A DNA stretch of 64,000 nt from Mycobacterium lentiflavum (GTDB lineage: Bacteria; Actinomycetota; Actinomycetes; Mycobacteriales; Mycobacteriaceae): positions 3,844,001 through 3,908,000 of the forward strand of contig NZ_CP092423.2 in the NCBI RefSeq assembly GCF_022374895.2. Direction: 5' to 3'. The position numbers were made by a program, and so were the translations under genes. The notes beneath the pieces were generated by a model that was given only the letters and a program-made list of their open reading frames with translations, made no database searches and was not told the DNA's origin. Positions 26,581 through 35,348 of this stretch are shown here, in pieces. Position 1 is the stretch's first letter; every line of letters begins with the position of its first letter.

Positions 26581-26990
26581 CTGCTGTTTCGGTACTTCTC
26601 AATTCGCTTCTGCCACTCGACAAGCCGGTTAAGTTCGCTTTCGAGGTCGGCCGGCTCGGGTGCCAAGCAGTTGGTTTTCTCCGCCTTATCTTGGCGCTGG
26701 ACCCACTCCGATGTCGCTTCGTAACGGTCTTGCAGATCCTGATCGTCGACCTCGGTCACCGGGGCGAGCACGCGGAACTTCTCCATCAGCACATCCGCCC
26801 CACCTCGATCGAAGAGCTGGTTGAGGATATCGCCGGTGATGCAGTGCTCCCACGCCTCCGATAGCTTGCCCTCCCATGACGCAACGCGCTCCTCGTAGTC
26901 GTCCTGGACCAGGCTCGGCCGCTCCTTGGTCAGCTTGGTCAGCTCGGTGCGCAGGTCGTCGATTCGCGAAGCGAAGTCTTTGGCTTTCAC
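26577..26990 (-). CDS. Charged helical protein of unknown function
   Basis: A 137-residue hydrophilic protein rich in Glu, Lys, Asp and Arg, with predicted long helices (KDFASRIDDLRTELTKLTK and DLESELNRLVEWQKRIEKYR). I do not recognise a family. The frame is open up to 27134, but GTG 26990 is favoured because it overlaps the stop of the preceding small gene (GTGA) and because the upstream part of this frame is Arg/Pro-rich, as an out-of-frame reading would be. It lies at the decayed right end of the island, so it may be a remnant of a larger mobile-element gene. Confidence 0.5.
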   Translation of the reverse strand: MKAKDFASRIDDLRTELTKLTKERPSLVQDDYEERVASWEGKLSEAWEHCITGDILNQLFDRGGADVLMEKFRVLAPVTEVDDQDLQDRYEATSEWVQRQDKAEKTNCLAPEPADLESELNRLVEWQKRIEKYRNSS

Positions 26991-27127
26991 GGCAGGAGGT
27001 CCAGGCAGACGCGGAGCTCCGACCCTCGGTGTTCGACCGGCCTTCCAACCGGCGGCACGTCTTCGCTGTCGGCCGCCACGCTTAGGTCGCCGACGAAGGG
27101 GAGGTCGTGGGGGAATTCGGCGGCCAT
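26987..27127 (-). CDS. Small acidic 46-residue protein, coupled to the next gene
   Basis: The frame from ATG 27127 to TGA 26987 encodes MAAEFPHDLPFVGDLSVAAD followed by SEDVPPVGRPVEHRGSELRV and a CLDLLP end. About 40 of 46 third codon positions are G or C, which is coding-like here, and the composition is normal. The TGA overlaps the GTG of the 137-residue gene by four bases. Either the two are translationally coupled genes, or one gene was split by a frameshift. No family recognised. Confidence 0.45.
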   Translation of the reverse strand: MAAEFPHDLPFVGDLSVAADSEDVPPVGRPVEHRGSELRVCLDLLP

Positions 27128-27440
27128 CGGACACCGGTTATGTAAGGTTTGCAAGACATTCGTCTCCCTTGCGGTTTAGCTAACCAACTTGACTCCGAGT
27201 ATTACCGACAAAGCGTGCAAGAAGGAGCGAGCACCGCCTCGTCCGCAGTCGTCTCACCGCGGCCGACGCTTTCGATCAGTTCATAGCTGGACGGATGCGG
27301 CAACCTGTTGCGCTGCGATCGCGGTAACGCTCCCACCGCGCAACCGCATCGCCTGCAATGCCTCCTCGAGGCACGTCGAACGACGTATCCGCGTAGTCGA
27401 TCGTTGCGATCCGCGGGCCAACAAGGTATCGACTAGGCCG
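27128..27440. other. Stretch without a recognisable gene
   Basis: No gene with a recognisable motif is seen on either strand. The open frame at 27189-27569 has noise-like composition and crosses the antisense IS481-type relic. This region probably holds decayed mobile-element DNA. Confidence 0.4.
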
Positions 27441-27643
27441 TCATTTCTGGCGGCCGTCGAGCCGCGCTGTTGGACCGCCCCGTATAACCACGGCCATCAC
27501 CGCCGCATACCGCTGCTCGGCCACGCTCAACTCCCTCATCTCGGGAGTGTCAAGGATCAACCGAAGTAACTGTCAACCATGAGCCGAAACACTGTCAGGC
27601 ATTACCCGAAGACAAAATGTCAAGCATCAACCGAGGTCATACA
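27441..27643 (-). mobile_element. IS481-family transposase relic with subterminal repeats
   Basis: On the minus strand, ATG 27539 begins MRELSVAEQRYAAVMAVV, the standard opening of IS481-type transposases (there followed by a helix-turn-helix). The frame soon fails and stops at 27441. Directly upstream, 27548-27640, are four copies of a TGTCAnnnATnAnCCGA motif, as expected at an IS481 end. The right part lies only 13 bases from the tRNA. Confidence 0.65.
27548..27640. repeat. Four direct repeats, consensus TGTCAnnnATnAnCCGA
   Basis: Copies begin at 27548, 27571, 27593 and 27618, spaced 22-25 bases apart: TGTCAAGGATCAACCGA, TGTCAACCATGAGCCGA, TGTCAGGCATTACCCGA and TGTCAAGCATCAACCGA. They sit just upstream of the transposase relic and are probably its transposase-binding sites. 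Confidence 0.75.
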
Positions 27644-27652
27644 GGCTCTGAA

Positions 27653-27691
27653 GTGGGGCGGGCGGGGCTCGAACCCGCGACCAACGGATTA
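27653..27691. repeat. Right attachment-site-like repeat inside the tRNA 3' end
   Basis: This is the partner of the repeat at 149-186: 29 identical bases, one extra C, then 9 further identical bases. It covers the acceptor 3' strand, T-arm and part of the anticodon stem of the intact tRNA. Confidence 0.75.
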
Positions 27692-27727
27692 TGAGTCCGC
27701 GGCTCTAACCAACTGAGCTACCGCCCC
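27654..27727 (-). tRNA. tRNA with CAU anticodon (Met or Ile2)
   Basis: Minus strand, 74 nucleotides without an encoded CCA. The cloverleaf is complete: acceptor GGGGCGG/CCGCCCC with discriminator A, D-stem GCTC/GAGC, anticodon stem GCGGA/TCCGT around loop CTCATAA, T-stem GCGGG/CCCGC with TTCGAAC. The anticodon is CAU, so it is either elongator tRNA-Met or tRNA-Ile2 (lysidine-modified); I cannot decide which. Its 3' end is the proposed integration site of the island. Confidence 0.93.
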
Positions 27728-27927
27728 TTGTACTGACGAGCCGCGGGTATGTTTTCCGGCAATACCTGAACTGGGCTTGCCGAACCATCGGCCACGCCCG
27801 CCGGATCGTCACTGCGCAGGGTACCAAGTTCGTAATGGGACCCCGCCTCTGTTAGCCAGTTTGCGGATCCTCGCGGTAACGGTCCGTTCAGCTGCACAAG
27901 CCCAAACGGTTGTAGGGTGCGGTACCC

Positions 27928-30213
27928 ATGACGCACGACGCGATAGGAAACCTCGATCGCACCCGGTTGCCGCTTCCTGACACGCCGACGGGCGGCCGGG
28001 CGGCACGGACGATTGCCGAGTCGGTGATGCCGGTCATCACGCCCATCCGGCCGCCGCAGGGCGCACCGAATGTCGTGATCGTGCTGCTTGACGACGTGGG
28101 ATTCGGGGCCACCGCGACATTCGGTGGTCCGGTTCCATCGCCGGCCGGTGACGCGTTGGCGCAGGAAGGTCTGCGGTACAACCGCTTCCATACCACTGCG
28201 CTGTGCTCGCCGACGCGGGCGGCGTTGCTCACGGGCCGGAATCATCACGTGGTCAACACCGGCAACATCACCGAGTGGGCCACCGGATACGACGGATACA
28301 ACAGCATCATCCCGAGATCGGCCGCCACTGTCGCCGAGACGTTGCGGCTCAATGGCTACAGCACCGCAGCATTCGGCAAATGGCACAACACCCCGGTCTG
28401 GGAAGTGAGCCCGAGCGGCCCGTTCGACCGGTGGCCGACCAGCATGGGCTTCGAAGAGTTTTACGGCTTCATGGGCGGCGAAGCACACCAATACAATCCC
28501 GGGCTCTATCACGGGACGACACCGGTCGAACGTCCCGAAAACGTCGAGAACTACCACCTGACAACCGATCTCGCCGATCGGATGACCGAATGGGTGCATC
28601 GGCAGCGGTCCATCTCGCCGGACCGGCCATTTTTCGTGTACTGGGCACCCGGCGCGACCCACGCACCCCACCACGTCGCACCCCACTGGAGCGAGCCCTT
28701 CCGAGGTCAGTTTGACCAAGGCTGGGACACACTGCGCGAAGAGACATTTGCCCGCCAGAAACAGCTGGGGGTGATCCCCGCGGACGCTGAATTGACGCCA
28801 CGCCATCCGTCTATTCCCGCGTGGGACTCGATCTCGCCGGATCGCCAGCGCATCGCGGCACGGCTGATGGAGGTCTACGCGGGGTTCTTGGCCCACACCG
28901 ACGACGAGATCGGGCGAATGATTTTGGCGCTCAAGGACATGTCCGAGTGGGACAACACGCTGTTCTTCTACATCATCGGAGACAACGGGGCCGCGCCCGC
29001 GGGTGGGATCGATGGTGTCTTCAACGAAATGGTGGCGCTGAACGGACTCCAAGAGGATGTCGCGGTCGTGCTGTCGAAGATGGACGAATTCGGCGGTCCG
29101 AAGGCCAGCAACGAGTATCCGGTGGGATTCGCGTGGGCGATGAGCACGCCGTTTCAGTTCACCAAGCAGTTCGCCAGCCACTTCGGCGGCACCCGCAACC
29201 CGATGATCGTCACCTGGCCCGAGCGCATCACCGACAAGGGCGGGCTGCGTTCCCAGTTCCACCACGTCATCGACATCGCCCCCACCATCCTGGAAGCCGC
29301 CGGCATCCCGGCACCGACAGTGGTCAACGGTGTGGACCAAAGACCCTACGACGGCATCAGCGTGGCGTACACCTTCGACAGTGCCGCGGCCCAAGACCGT
29401 CGCCGCACCCAATACTTCGAGATCCAGGGCACCCGCGGGATCTATCACGAGGATTGGATCGCGTGCACCTACCACGGCAAGATCCAGTGGAAGAAAAGCC
29501 CACTGCCGGCGTTCAGCGACGATCGTTGGGAGCTCTACGACCTGAGCCGCGACTACAGCCAGGCCGTCGACCTAGCCGCCGAGCACCCGGACAAGCTCGC
29601 CGAATTACAGGCATTGTTCGAAGCCGAAGCCGAGAACAACGACGTCTTTCCGCTCGATGACCGCGGACCGATCCGCGCGATGGATGCCCGTCCCACCATT
29701 CTCGGTGAGCGGACTTCGATCTCGTTCGCAGCCGGCGCTATCCGCATGCCCGAGGACATCATTCGCAGCACGTTCAATCGGTCGTACTCGATCACGGCCG
29801 CAATCGACACGCCGGGCGGCGCCACTGTCGAAGGTGTGCTGCTGGCAGCCGGCGGATATTTCGCGGGACTGTCGCTGTATGTGCAGCAGGGACTGCCCAG
29901 GTTCACCTACAACTATTTCGGCTCGACCTACACCACCGTGACCGCATCCGAACTCCTGCCTGCCGGTGAAGCCACCGTCTCGATCGAATTCGATTACGAC
30001 GGTGGCGGTCTGGGCAACGGCGGCGTGGCAAGGCTGCTACTCGACGGTCGCCACGTCGGTGAGTCGCGCATCGAACGCACCGTCCCATTCGGGTTCAGCG
30101 CCGACGAGGGAGTCGACATCGGTATGGACGGCGGAACACCAGCTGCCGATACCTACGAAGGCACCTTCCCGTTCAACAGCACCATCAACGAGGTCACGAT
30201 CCAGCTCCGATGA
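27928..30213 (+). CDS. Type I sulfatase (arylsulfatase)
   Basis: A 761-residue sulfatase. The metal site begins with VVIVLLDDVGFG near 50, and the formylglycine motif is CSPTRAALLTGR near 92 (Cys type, needing a formylglycine-generating enzyme). Further family elements are GKWHNTP near 150, APGATHAPHH and GDNGAAPAGG. The last ~180 residues form a beta-rich domain seen in large mycobacterial sulfatases such as AtsA and AtsD. It should hydrolyse a sulfate ester, substrate unknown. It starts 200 bases beyond the tRNA, outside the island. No signal peptide is seen. Confidence 0.9.
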   Translation: MTHDAIGNLDRTRLPLPDTPTGGRAARTIAESVMPVITPIRPPQGAPNVVIVLLDDVGFGATATFGGPVPSPAGDALAQEGLRYNRFHTTALCSPTRAALLTGRNHHVVNTGNITEWATGYDGYNSIIPRSAATVAETLRLNGYSTAAFGKWHNTPVWEVSPSGPFDRWPTSMGFEEFYGFMGGEAHQYNPGLYHGTTPVERPENVENYHLTTDLADRMTEWVHRQRSISPDRPFFVYWAPGATHAPHHVAPHWSEPFRGQFDQGWDTLREETFARQKQLGVIPADAELTPRHPSIPAWDSISPDRQRIAARLMEVYAGFLAHTDDEIGRMILALKDMSEWDNTLFFYIIGDNGAAPAGGIDGVFNEMVALNGLQEDVAVVLSKMDEFGGPKASNEYPVGFAWAMSTPFQFTKQFASHFGGTRNPMIVTWPERITDKGGLRSQFHHVIDIAPTILEAAGIPAPTVVNGVDQRPYDGISVAYTFDSAAAQDRRRTQYFEIQGTRGIYHEDWIACTYHGKIQWKKSPLPAFSDDRWELYDLSRDYSQAVDLAAEHPDKLAELQALFEAEAENNDVFPLDDRGPIRAMDARPTILGERTSISFAAGAIRMPEDIIRSTFNRSYSITAAIDTPGGATVEGVLLAAGGYFAGLSLYVQQGLPRFTYNYFGSTYTTVTASELLPAGEATVSIEFDYDGGGLGNGGVARLLLDGRHVGESRIERTVPFGFSADEGVDIGMDGGTPAADTYEGTFPFNSTINEVTIQLR

Positions 30214-30479
30214 GAGGGCCCCGTCAACACGGGATCTGTTGAAAAAACGAAATTGGGCGACCCGCCCCTGATCCGCAATTCGCGTAAAAGGCAGAAAGTA
30301 AGACGACAGTTACGCGGTGTTCAATCCGCCGGCAGCGTCTCGGGGAATGAGAATTTAGTGCCATTGACGAGATTGTTTGGCCGCCATATCATCCAAGGCG
30401 CTCAGCCCCATTGAAAGCAATTCACGGCATCTTGCCCCGGAGTAAATCCGGCTGACGACGGAGATCCACAGGAGACAAG

Positions 30480-32807
30480 ATGGTCGAGCTACCGCGCGCC
30501 CCCCAAGAGTTCACCGGCGTCATCAATCCCTCGCTGGCCGATTCCACTCCGGTCGTGCCGTCGATCACCCACCCGCGCCCGGGTGCCCCCAACGTTGTCG
30601 TCGTTCTCCTCGATGATGTCGGCTTTGGTGCCGCGTCCACTTTCGGCGGGCCGGTTCCGACACCGGCACTGGAACGCGTCGCCGGTGCGGGCTTGCGCTA
30701 CAACCAATTTCACACGACCGCGCTGTGCTCGCCGACACGCGCCGCCCTGTTGACCGGACGCAACCACCACAGTGCGCACATGGGCACCATCTGTGAGATC
30801 GCCTACGGATTCCCCGGTTACGACAGCGTGATACCGCAGAGCACGGCCACCATCGCACAGGTGCTGCGGATGAATGGTTACAGCACCGCGTTGTTCGGCA
30901 AGGCGCACGTCACCCCCACCTGGGAGCTGGGTCCGGCCGGTCCGTTCGATCGCTGGCCGACCGGACTCGGGTTCGAACGCTTCTACGGCTTCCTGGGCGG
31001 CGACACGTCGCAGTACGAACCGGCGCTCTACGACCAGACGACACCCATCGAGCCCTACTTGGACCGCGACGACTACCACCTCACCGAGGATCTCGCCGAG
31101 AAAGCGATCGACTGGATTCGGTTGCAGAAGACGTCGGCGCCGGACAAGCCGTTCTTCGTGTATTTCGCGCCCGGGGCCACCCACAGCCCCCACCAGGTGT
31201 GGCCCGAATGGTCGGACCGGTTCGCCGGGCAGTTCGACGACGGCTGGGATGCGTTGCGGGACACAATATATGGGCGCCAAATCGAGATGGGCATCATTCC
31301 TGCTGACGCCCGGTTGACGCCGCGGCCCGAACAGATACCGGCATGGGCGGACTACGACGAGCGCTACCGGCCGGTCGCCCGGCGTCTGATGGAGGTCTAC
31401 GCGGGCTTCTTGGCCCACACCGACGCTCAGATCGGGCGGGTCATCGACGCCATCGACGAGTTGGGGCAATGGGACAACACGCTGTTCATCTACGTCTGCG
31501 GTGACAACGGCGCGTCGGCCGAGGGAACGGTGCACGGCGCGTGGAGCTCGCCGGCGTTTCAAAACGGGCTGCCCGAGGATCCCGAATGGCTGCTGGCCCA
31601 CATGGCCGACTTCGGCACCGCACGCGCCGAGAACCACTACAACGTCGGCTGGGCCTGGGCGCTCGACGCACCGTTTCAGTGGATGAAGCAGATCGCCTCC
31701 CACTTCGGCGGGACCCGCAATGGGCTGGCCATCTCGTGGCCGCAGGGCATCGGCGCAGCAGGCGAGCAGCGCAGTCAGTTCCACCATGTCATCGACATCG
31801 CACCGACCATCCTCGACGCCGCCGGCATCGAGATGCCCACGAGCGTCAACGGTATCGAGCAAAGGCCTGTCGAGGGCGTCAGCATGCGGTACTCGTTCGA
31901 CGACGCTGCCGCCGAAAGCCACCGCACCACACAGTATTTCGAGATTTTCGGCAATCGCGCCGTTTACCACGAGGGTTGGATCGCGTCCTGCTTCCATGGG
32001 CGGCTGCCCTGGGTGCGCACCCAAAAGACCAACCCGTTCGGCGCAAGCGAGCGCTGGGAGCTCTACCATCTCGCCGACGACTTCAGCCAGGGCCTCGACC
32101 TGGCGGAGCAATACCCGGACAAGCTGACCGAGCTGCAGGCGGTCTTCGACGCCGAAGCACGCAAATACAACGTCTACCCACTCAGCGATGCGACGGTGCT
32201 GCGCGCACTGCCCGCCAACCGGCCAAGCCCGCTCGCCGATCGCACCACGGTCACCTACTACGCCGGTCACGTGCGCATCCCCGAAACGGCGACGCTGAGT
32301 TACACCAGCACGTCATTCCAGCTGCGGGCACAGGCGCAGATACCGCCGGGAGGCGTACAGGGCGTGATCATCTGCATCGGCGGGTCCATGGCCGGCTGGT
32401 CGCTGTACGTCCAAGATGGCATTCCACGCTTTACCTATAACTACCTAGGCCACCAGCTCACCACGGTTGCGGGTGCCGAGCCGCTCCCGGAAGGCCCTGT
32501 CCTGGTTGGCCTTTCGTTCGATTACGACGGCGGCGGGCTGGGCAAGGGCGCCTCGGTTTCGGTGCGCGTCAACGAAATCGAGGTGGCCAGCGGCCGCATC
32601 GAGCGGACGGTTCCCTTCCGCTTCTCGATGAGCGGAGAAACCTTGGACGTCGGCACCGACAGCGGCTCGCCCGTGGCTCCCTACGGTCACGATTTCCGAT
32701 TCACGGGGCGTATCGATCGAATCGATGCCACCGTCGAACCTCAGCCCGCTGACTTGGCGGCGGCACTCGCCGAGGCCGAACTGCACGCCGCCATGGGCGC
32801 GCAGTAG
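30480..32807 (+). CDS. Type I sulfatase (arylsulfatase), second copy
   Basis: A 775-residue paralogue of the preceding sulfatase, with VVVVLLDDVGFG, CSPTRAALLTGR near 81, GKAHVTP, APGATHSPHQ and GDNGAS. Where the first has GKWH this one has GKAH. The same C-terminal beta domain is present. The start is supported by AGGAGA just before ATG 30480. The 266-bp gap between the two sulfatases shows no gene. The two arose by tandem duplication followed by long divergence. Confidence 0.9.
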   Translation: MVELPRAPQEFTGVINPSLADSTPVVPSITHPRPGAPNVVVVLLDDVGFGAASTFGGPVPTPALERVAGAGLRYNQFHTTALCSPTRAALLTGRNHHSAHMGTICEIAYGFPGYDSVIPQSTATIAQVLRMNGYSTALFGKAHVTPTWELGPAGPFDRWPTGLGFERFYGFLGGDTSQYEPALYDQTTPIEPYLDRDDYHLTEDLAEKAIDWIRLQKTSAPDKPFFVYFAPGATHSPHQVWPEWSDRFAGQFDDGWDALRDTIYGRQIEMGIIPADARLTPRPEQIPAWADYDERYRPVARRLMEVYAGFLAHTDAQIGRVIDAIDELGQWDNTLFIYVCGDNGASAEGTVHGAWSSPAFQNGLPEDPEWLLAHMADFGTARAENHYNVGWAWALDAPFQWMKQIASHFGGTRNGLAISWPQGIGAAGEQRSQFHHVIDIAPTILDAAGIEMPTSVNGIEQRPVEGVSMRYSFDDAAAESHRTTQYFEIFGNRAVYHEGWIASCFHGRLPWVRTQKTNPFGASERWELYHLADDFSQGLDLAEQYPDKLTELQAVFDAEARKYNVYPLSDATVLRALPANRPSPLADRTTVTYYAGHVRIPETATLSYTSTSFQLRAQAQIPPGGVQGVIICIGGSMAGWSLYVQDGIPRFTYNYLGHQLTTVAGAEPLPEGPVLVGLSFDYDGGGLGKGASVSVRVNEIEVASGRIERTVPFRFSMSGETLDVGTDSGSPVAPYGHDFRFTGRIDRIDATVEPQPADLAAALAEAELHAAMGAQ

Positions 32808-32830
32808 CTACGAAAACTGGTCAGCAACCG

Positions 32831-33511
32831 ATGCTGGACATGTGGAGCAGCCTCGTCCCACTGGTACTTGGGTCTGCGCTCGAACCGATCGAACTCGTGA
32901 TCACGATCATGCTGCTAGGCACGCCTTCGCACCTTCGCGCTGCCGGCGCCTGGGTCGGTGGGCATGTCACGATGCGTCTGCTTCAGGGTCTTGTCTTCGG
33001 GACGATTCTGCACTGGGGGGCGCGCGGCGCCGACTCTAAGCATGAGCACCACTGGATCGTGTCGACCGTCCTCTTGGTTGTGGCACTGCTGTTTCTGGTC
33101 ACCGCGGCGCGAGCGGTGCTTACCGACGACGATCCCGATGCCCCGCCGTCGAAATGGATGACCATCCTGATGTCAGCCACACCCACCAACGCCTTCTTAA
33201 TCGGCACGGGTCTCATGACGGTCTCGGTCAAGGCCTGGGTGTTTACGCTGGCCGCCATCGGCGTGATCGGCAACGCCGACATCGGGCGGGTCGCCCACAT
33301 CGTCTCCTACATCGGCTTTGTGTTGCTCGCCGCGAGCGGGAATCTGCTCATCATCGGTCTGGCTGCGTTCTTCCCGCAGCGGTCACGTGCCCTGCTGGCC
33401 CCGACATTGAGCTGGCTACAAAAGCATGAGCGGCCCATCACGGTCGCCACGGGCCTGGTGTTCGGCATCTGGCTGGGGATCAAAGCCCTGCGCGGCTTCG
33501 GGATTCTGTAA
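32831..33511 (+). CDS. GAP/Sap family membrane protein
   Basis: A 226-residue protein with six hydrophobic helices, resembling the GPL-addressing/sulfolipid-addressing (GAP/Sap) family of mycobacteria, itself related to LysE-type exporters. The opening LVPLVLGSALEPIELVITIMLLG and ATPTNAFLIGTGLMTVSVKAW are typical. Family members help move glycolipids or sulfolipids to the surface. It follows the second sulfatase by 23 bases on the same strand and is probably co-transcribed, which hints at sulfated lipid turnover, though this is inference. Confidence 0.75.
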   Translation: MLDMWSSLVPLVLGSALEPIELVITIMLLGTPSHLRAAGAWVGGHVTMRLLQGLVFGTILHWGARGADSKHEHHWIVSTVLLVVALLFLVTAARAVLTDDDPDAPPSKWMTILMSATPTNAFLIGTGLMTVSVKAWVFTLAAIGVIGNADIGRVAHIVSYIGFVLLAASGNLLIIGLAAFFPQRSRALLAPTLSWLQKHERPITVATGLVFGIWLGIKALRGFGIL

Positions 33512-33525
33512 AAGTCCCCTTAGCG

Positions 33526-34098
33526 TCAGCTGCCACTGCCAGACTCGCCGGCCACCGGGCGAAGGCGGAAGATCCGGATCTGCCGGGGCGCACAATTCTT
33601 GCGGTAGTTCTCGTATCCGGCGTAGACGTCGTTGGCCATCGCCCAAGCGGCGGCGCGCTCGTCGCCCTCCAGCAGTTCGGCCCGGTATGGCCTCGGCGGG
33701 CCGTTGAGCTCGACCGTGCACTCGGGATGCGCCAGCAGGTTTGCGCTCCAGCCGGGATGCTTTTCCTGGCCATAATTCGACCCGATCGCGAGCAGCCCGT
33801 CGCCGTCGTTCAGCAACGCCAGCGGCTGCGAGCGGGGCTGACCCGACTTCGCTCCGGTGGTCGTGACGAGTCCGACCTTGTCGATCCCCATCGTGCTGAA
33901 GCGTCCGTTGGTCAGCGGGATCACGACCTTGTCGAAGCGCGGCGCCAGATGCTTGCCGAGCGCAGAGCCGACGCGAGTCATGGCCGCGCGTTCAAAGATG
34001 GCCTCGTCCCACCGGAGATGCCGACCGCGATAGGGGCTGAACCGTCGGAGCGTCACGGCTAAAGCGTAGTCAGTGTGCGTCGATTGCGGGGCCGGCAT
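33526..34098 (-). CDS. Ddn-family F420-dependent protein
   Basis: A protein of up to 190 residues of the deazaflavin (F420)-dependent nitroreductase family. Recognisable parts are GLVTTTGAKSGQPRSQPLAL, IGSNYGQEKHPGWSANLLAHP and AWAMANDVYAGYENYRK. These enzymes reduce quinones or xenobiotics with F420H2. ATG 34098 gives the longest form but has no clear ribosome binding site; GTG 34056 or ATG 33981 are possible. Confidence 0.82.
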   Translation of the reverse strand: MPAPQSTHTDYALAVTLRRFSPYRGRHLRWDEAIFERAAMTRVGSALGKHLAPRFDKVVIPLTNGRFSTMGIDKVGLVTTTGAKSGQPRSQPLALLNDGDGLLAIGSNYGQEKHPGWSANLLAHPECTVELNGPPRPYRAELLEGDERAAAWAMANDVYAGYENYRKNCAPRQIRIFRLRPVAGESGSGS

Positions 34099-34151
34099 GG
34101 ATGCCGATAGCGAACTCGCCTCTGTTGACGGTTTTGCACGAAGGTTTCTCG

Positions 34152-34367
34152 CTAGTCGGTGCCGCGGCCGGTCTGTTGTTGCAGCGCATCGATCAGCTCC
34201 GAAGCCTGCGCTTTCGTTAGGTCGTCGGGAACCTCGCGATCGGCCTCCTGGGCCAGCGTGTGCAGGTAACTGCGCTGCGGGCCGGTCATCGGCTCGTCAC
34301 CAGTGGCCCATTCGGACGGGTCTTTTTCGGGGTTCTCCTGCGGCGCGCGCCGCGTGTCATCGGTCAT
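34152..34367 (-). CDS. DUF3072 family small protein
   Basis: A 71-residue hydrophilic protein with the DUF3072 signature DPSEWATGDEPMTGPQRSYL and LTKAQASELIDALQQ. Function is not known. ATG 34367 (MTDDTRRA) is chosen as the family start; the frame is open to 34418. Confidence 0.75.
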   Translation of the reverse strand: MTDDTRRAPQENPEKDPSEWATGDEPMTGPQRSYLHTLAQEADREVPDDLTKAQASELIDALQQQTGRGTD

Positions 34368-34462
34368 AAGGCAAGGAATATCCATCGCACATGCGTTCGA
34401 AACTTCGGTTTGCGTCACCCGTGTTTTTGATGGGGCATGATCACCGACACGATCACTTCTTC

Positions 34463-35332
34463 TCAGCTGAAGACGGTCTGACCGTCGACATCGAGCAGGT
34501 AGGTCTCGGTACCTTCGGAAACCCGGGGCGCGTCCCCGCCCAGCGAGACAGCGATTTTATTGCTGGCATTACGCATCACATCGAGGGTGAGCTCGACGGC
34601 CTCGGCCTCGGAAAAACGGGCGCGCACCTCGGCGACGTCATCGGCGGCGAGGTGCGACGGTGTCCAAATTAACCCATCTACATACCGCAGCGCTGCTTTT
34701 GCACGAGCATCGATCAGCTCCGACTGCTCGAACTGCGCGATGTCGTCGTACAGCGTCTCCGAACCGCCCGCATCCAGAGCCCTGCTCTCGCGCACCGACT
34801 TGCACAGCCGACAGTTGTGCGCAGCGGCCCCCCGCAGCCGAACCAGCTCGGAGGTCACCGGATCAAGCGAGCGCATCCGCCCCACCGACGGCAGGAACTC
34901 GTTGAACACCTCCGCGGACGGGTCCGTGGCGTGATCCCACTCGATCGGCTCGCGCGTCCACCCGAGAAAACTGTCGCCGACGCCCAACGCTTCCAGTCCG
35001 GCCCGCACCCGCGGCACGAGGTCGGCGATGTACATCGCCACCACGACACCAAAAGTGTTGTCCCCCAAGGCCTTAAACAACCGCGACCGCTGCTCGGCGG
35101 TGACCGCGGAAACGTCGGCACTGAACTGCTCGGCGAACTCGGCGACGACGGCCTCGACGTCCGACACCGGGTCGGACGCCGGCTCGGAAACCGACACCTC
35201 GACCGGCAGCGGCGGCAACGACATCGTCTGCGCACAGACCCGCCGCACCAGGCCCACCAGACGGCCGTCGGGCAACGCCAGAGAAACCAACCGCGTCAGC
35301 TGACCATTTCGAACCGTAGCCGGAACCACCAT
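34463..35332 (-). CDS. AhpD/carboxymuconolactone decarboxylase-like protein
   Basis: A 289-residue two-part protein of the AhpD/CMD superfamily. The redox pair is in AAAHNCRLCKSVRES (CxxC near 176), the usual AhpD position, and ALRYVDGLIWTPSHL follows. These folds act as peroxidase partners or small-molecule decarboxylases. It ends 17 bases after the tldE stop on the same strand and may be the last gene of the tldD-tldE-CMD transcript. Confidence 0.75.
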   Translation of the reverse strand: MVVPATVRNGQLTRLVSLALPDGRLVGLVRRVCAQTMSLPPLPVEVSVSEPASDPVSDVEAVVAEFAEQFSADVSAVTAEQRSRLFKALGDNTFGVVVAMYIADLVPRVRAGLEALGVGDSFLGWTREPIEWDHATDPSAEVFNEFLPSVGRMRSLDPVTSELVRLRGAAAHNCRLCKSVRESRALDAGGSETLYDDIAQFEQSELIDARAKAALRYVDGLIWTPSHLAADDVAEVRARFSEAEAVELTLDVMRNASNKIAVSLGGDAPRVSEGTETYLLDVDGQTVFS

Positions 35333-35348
35333 TCCCGATACGTTACGA

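Noticed and set aside
27718..29475. 585-codon minus-strand frame opposite the first sulfatase
   Set aside because: Antisense shadow; the plus strand has complete sulfatase motifs. The same applies to 30489-32270 opposite the second sulfatase.
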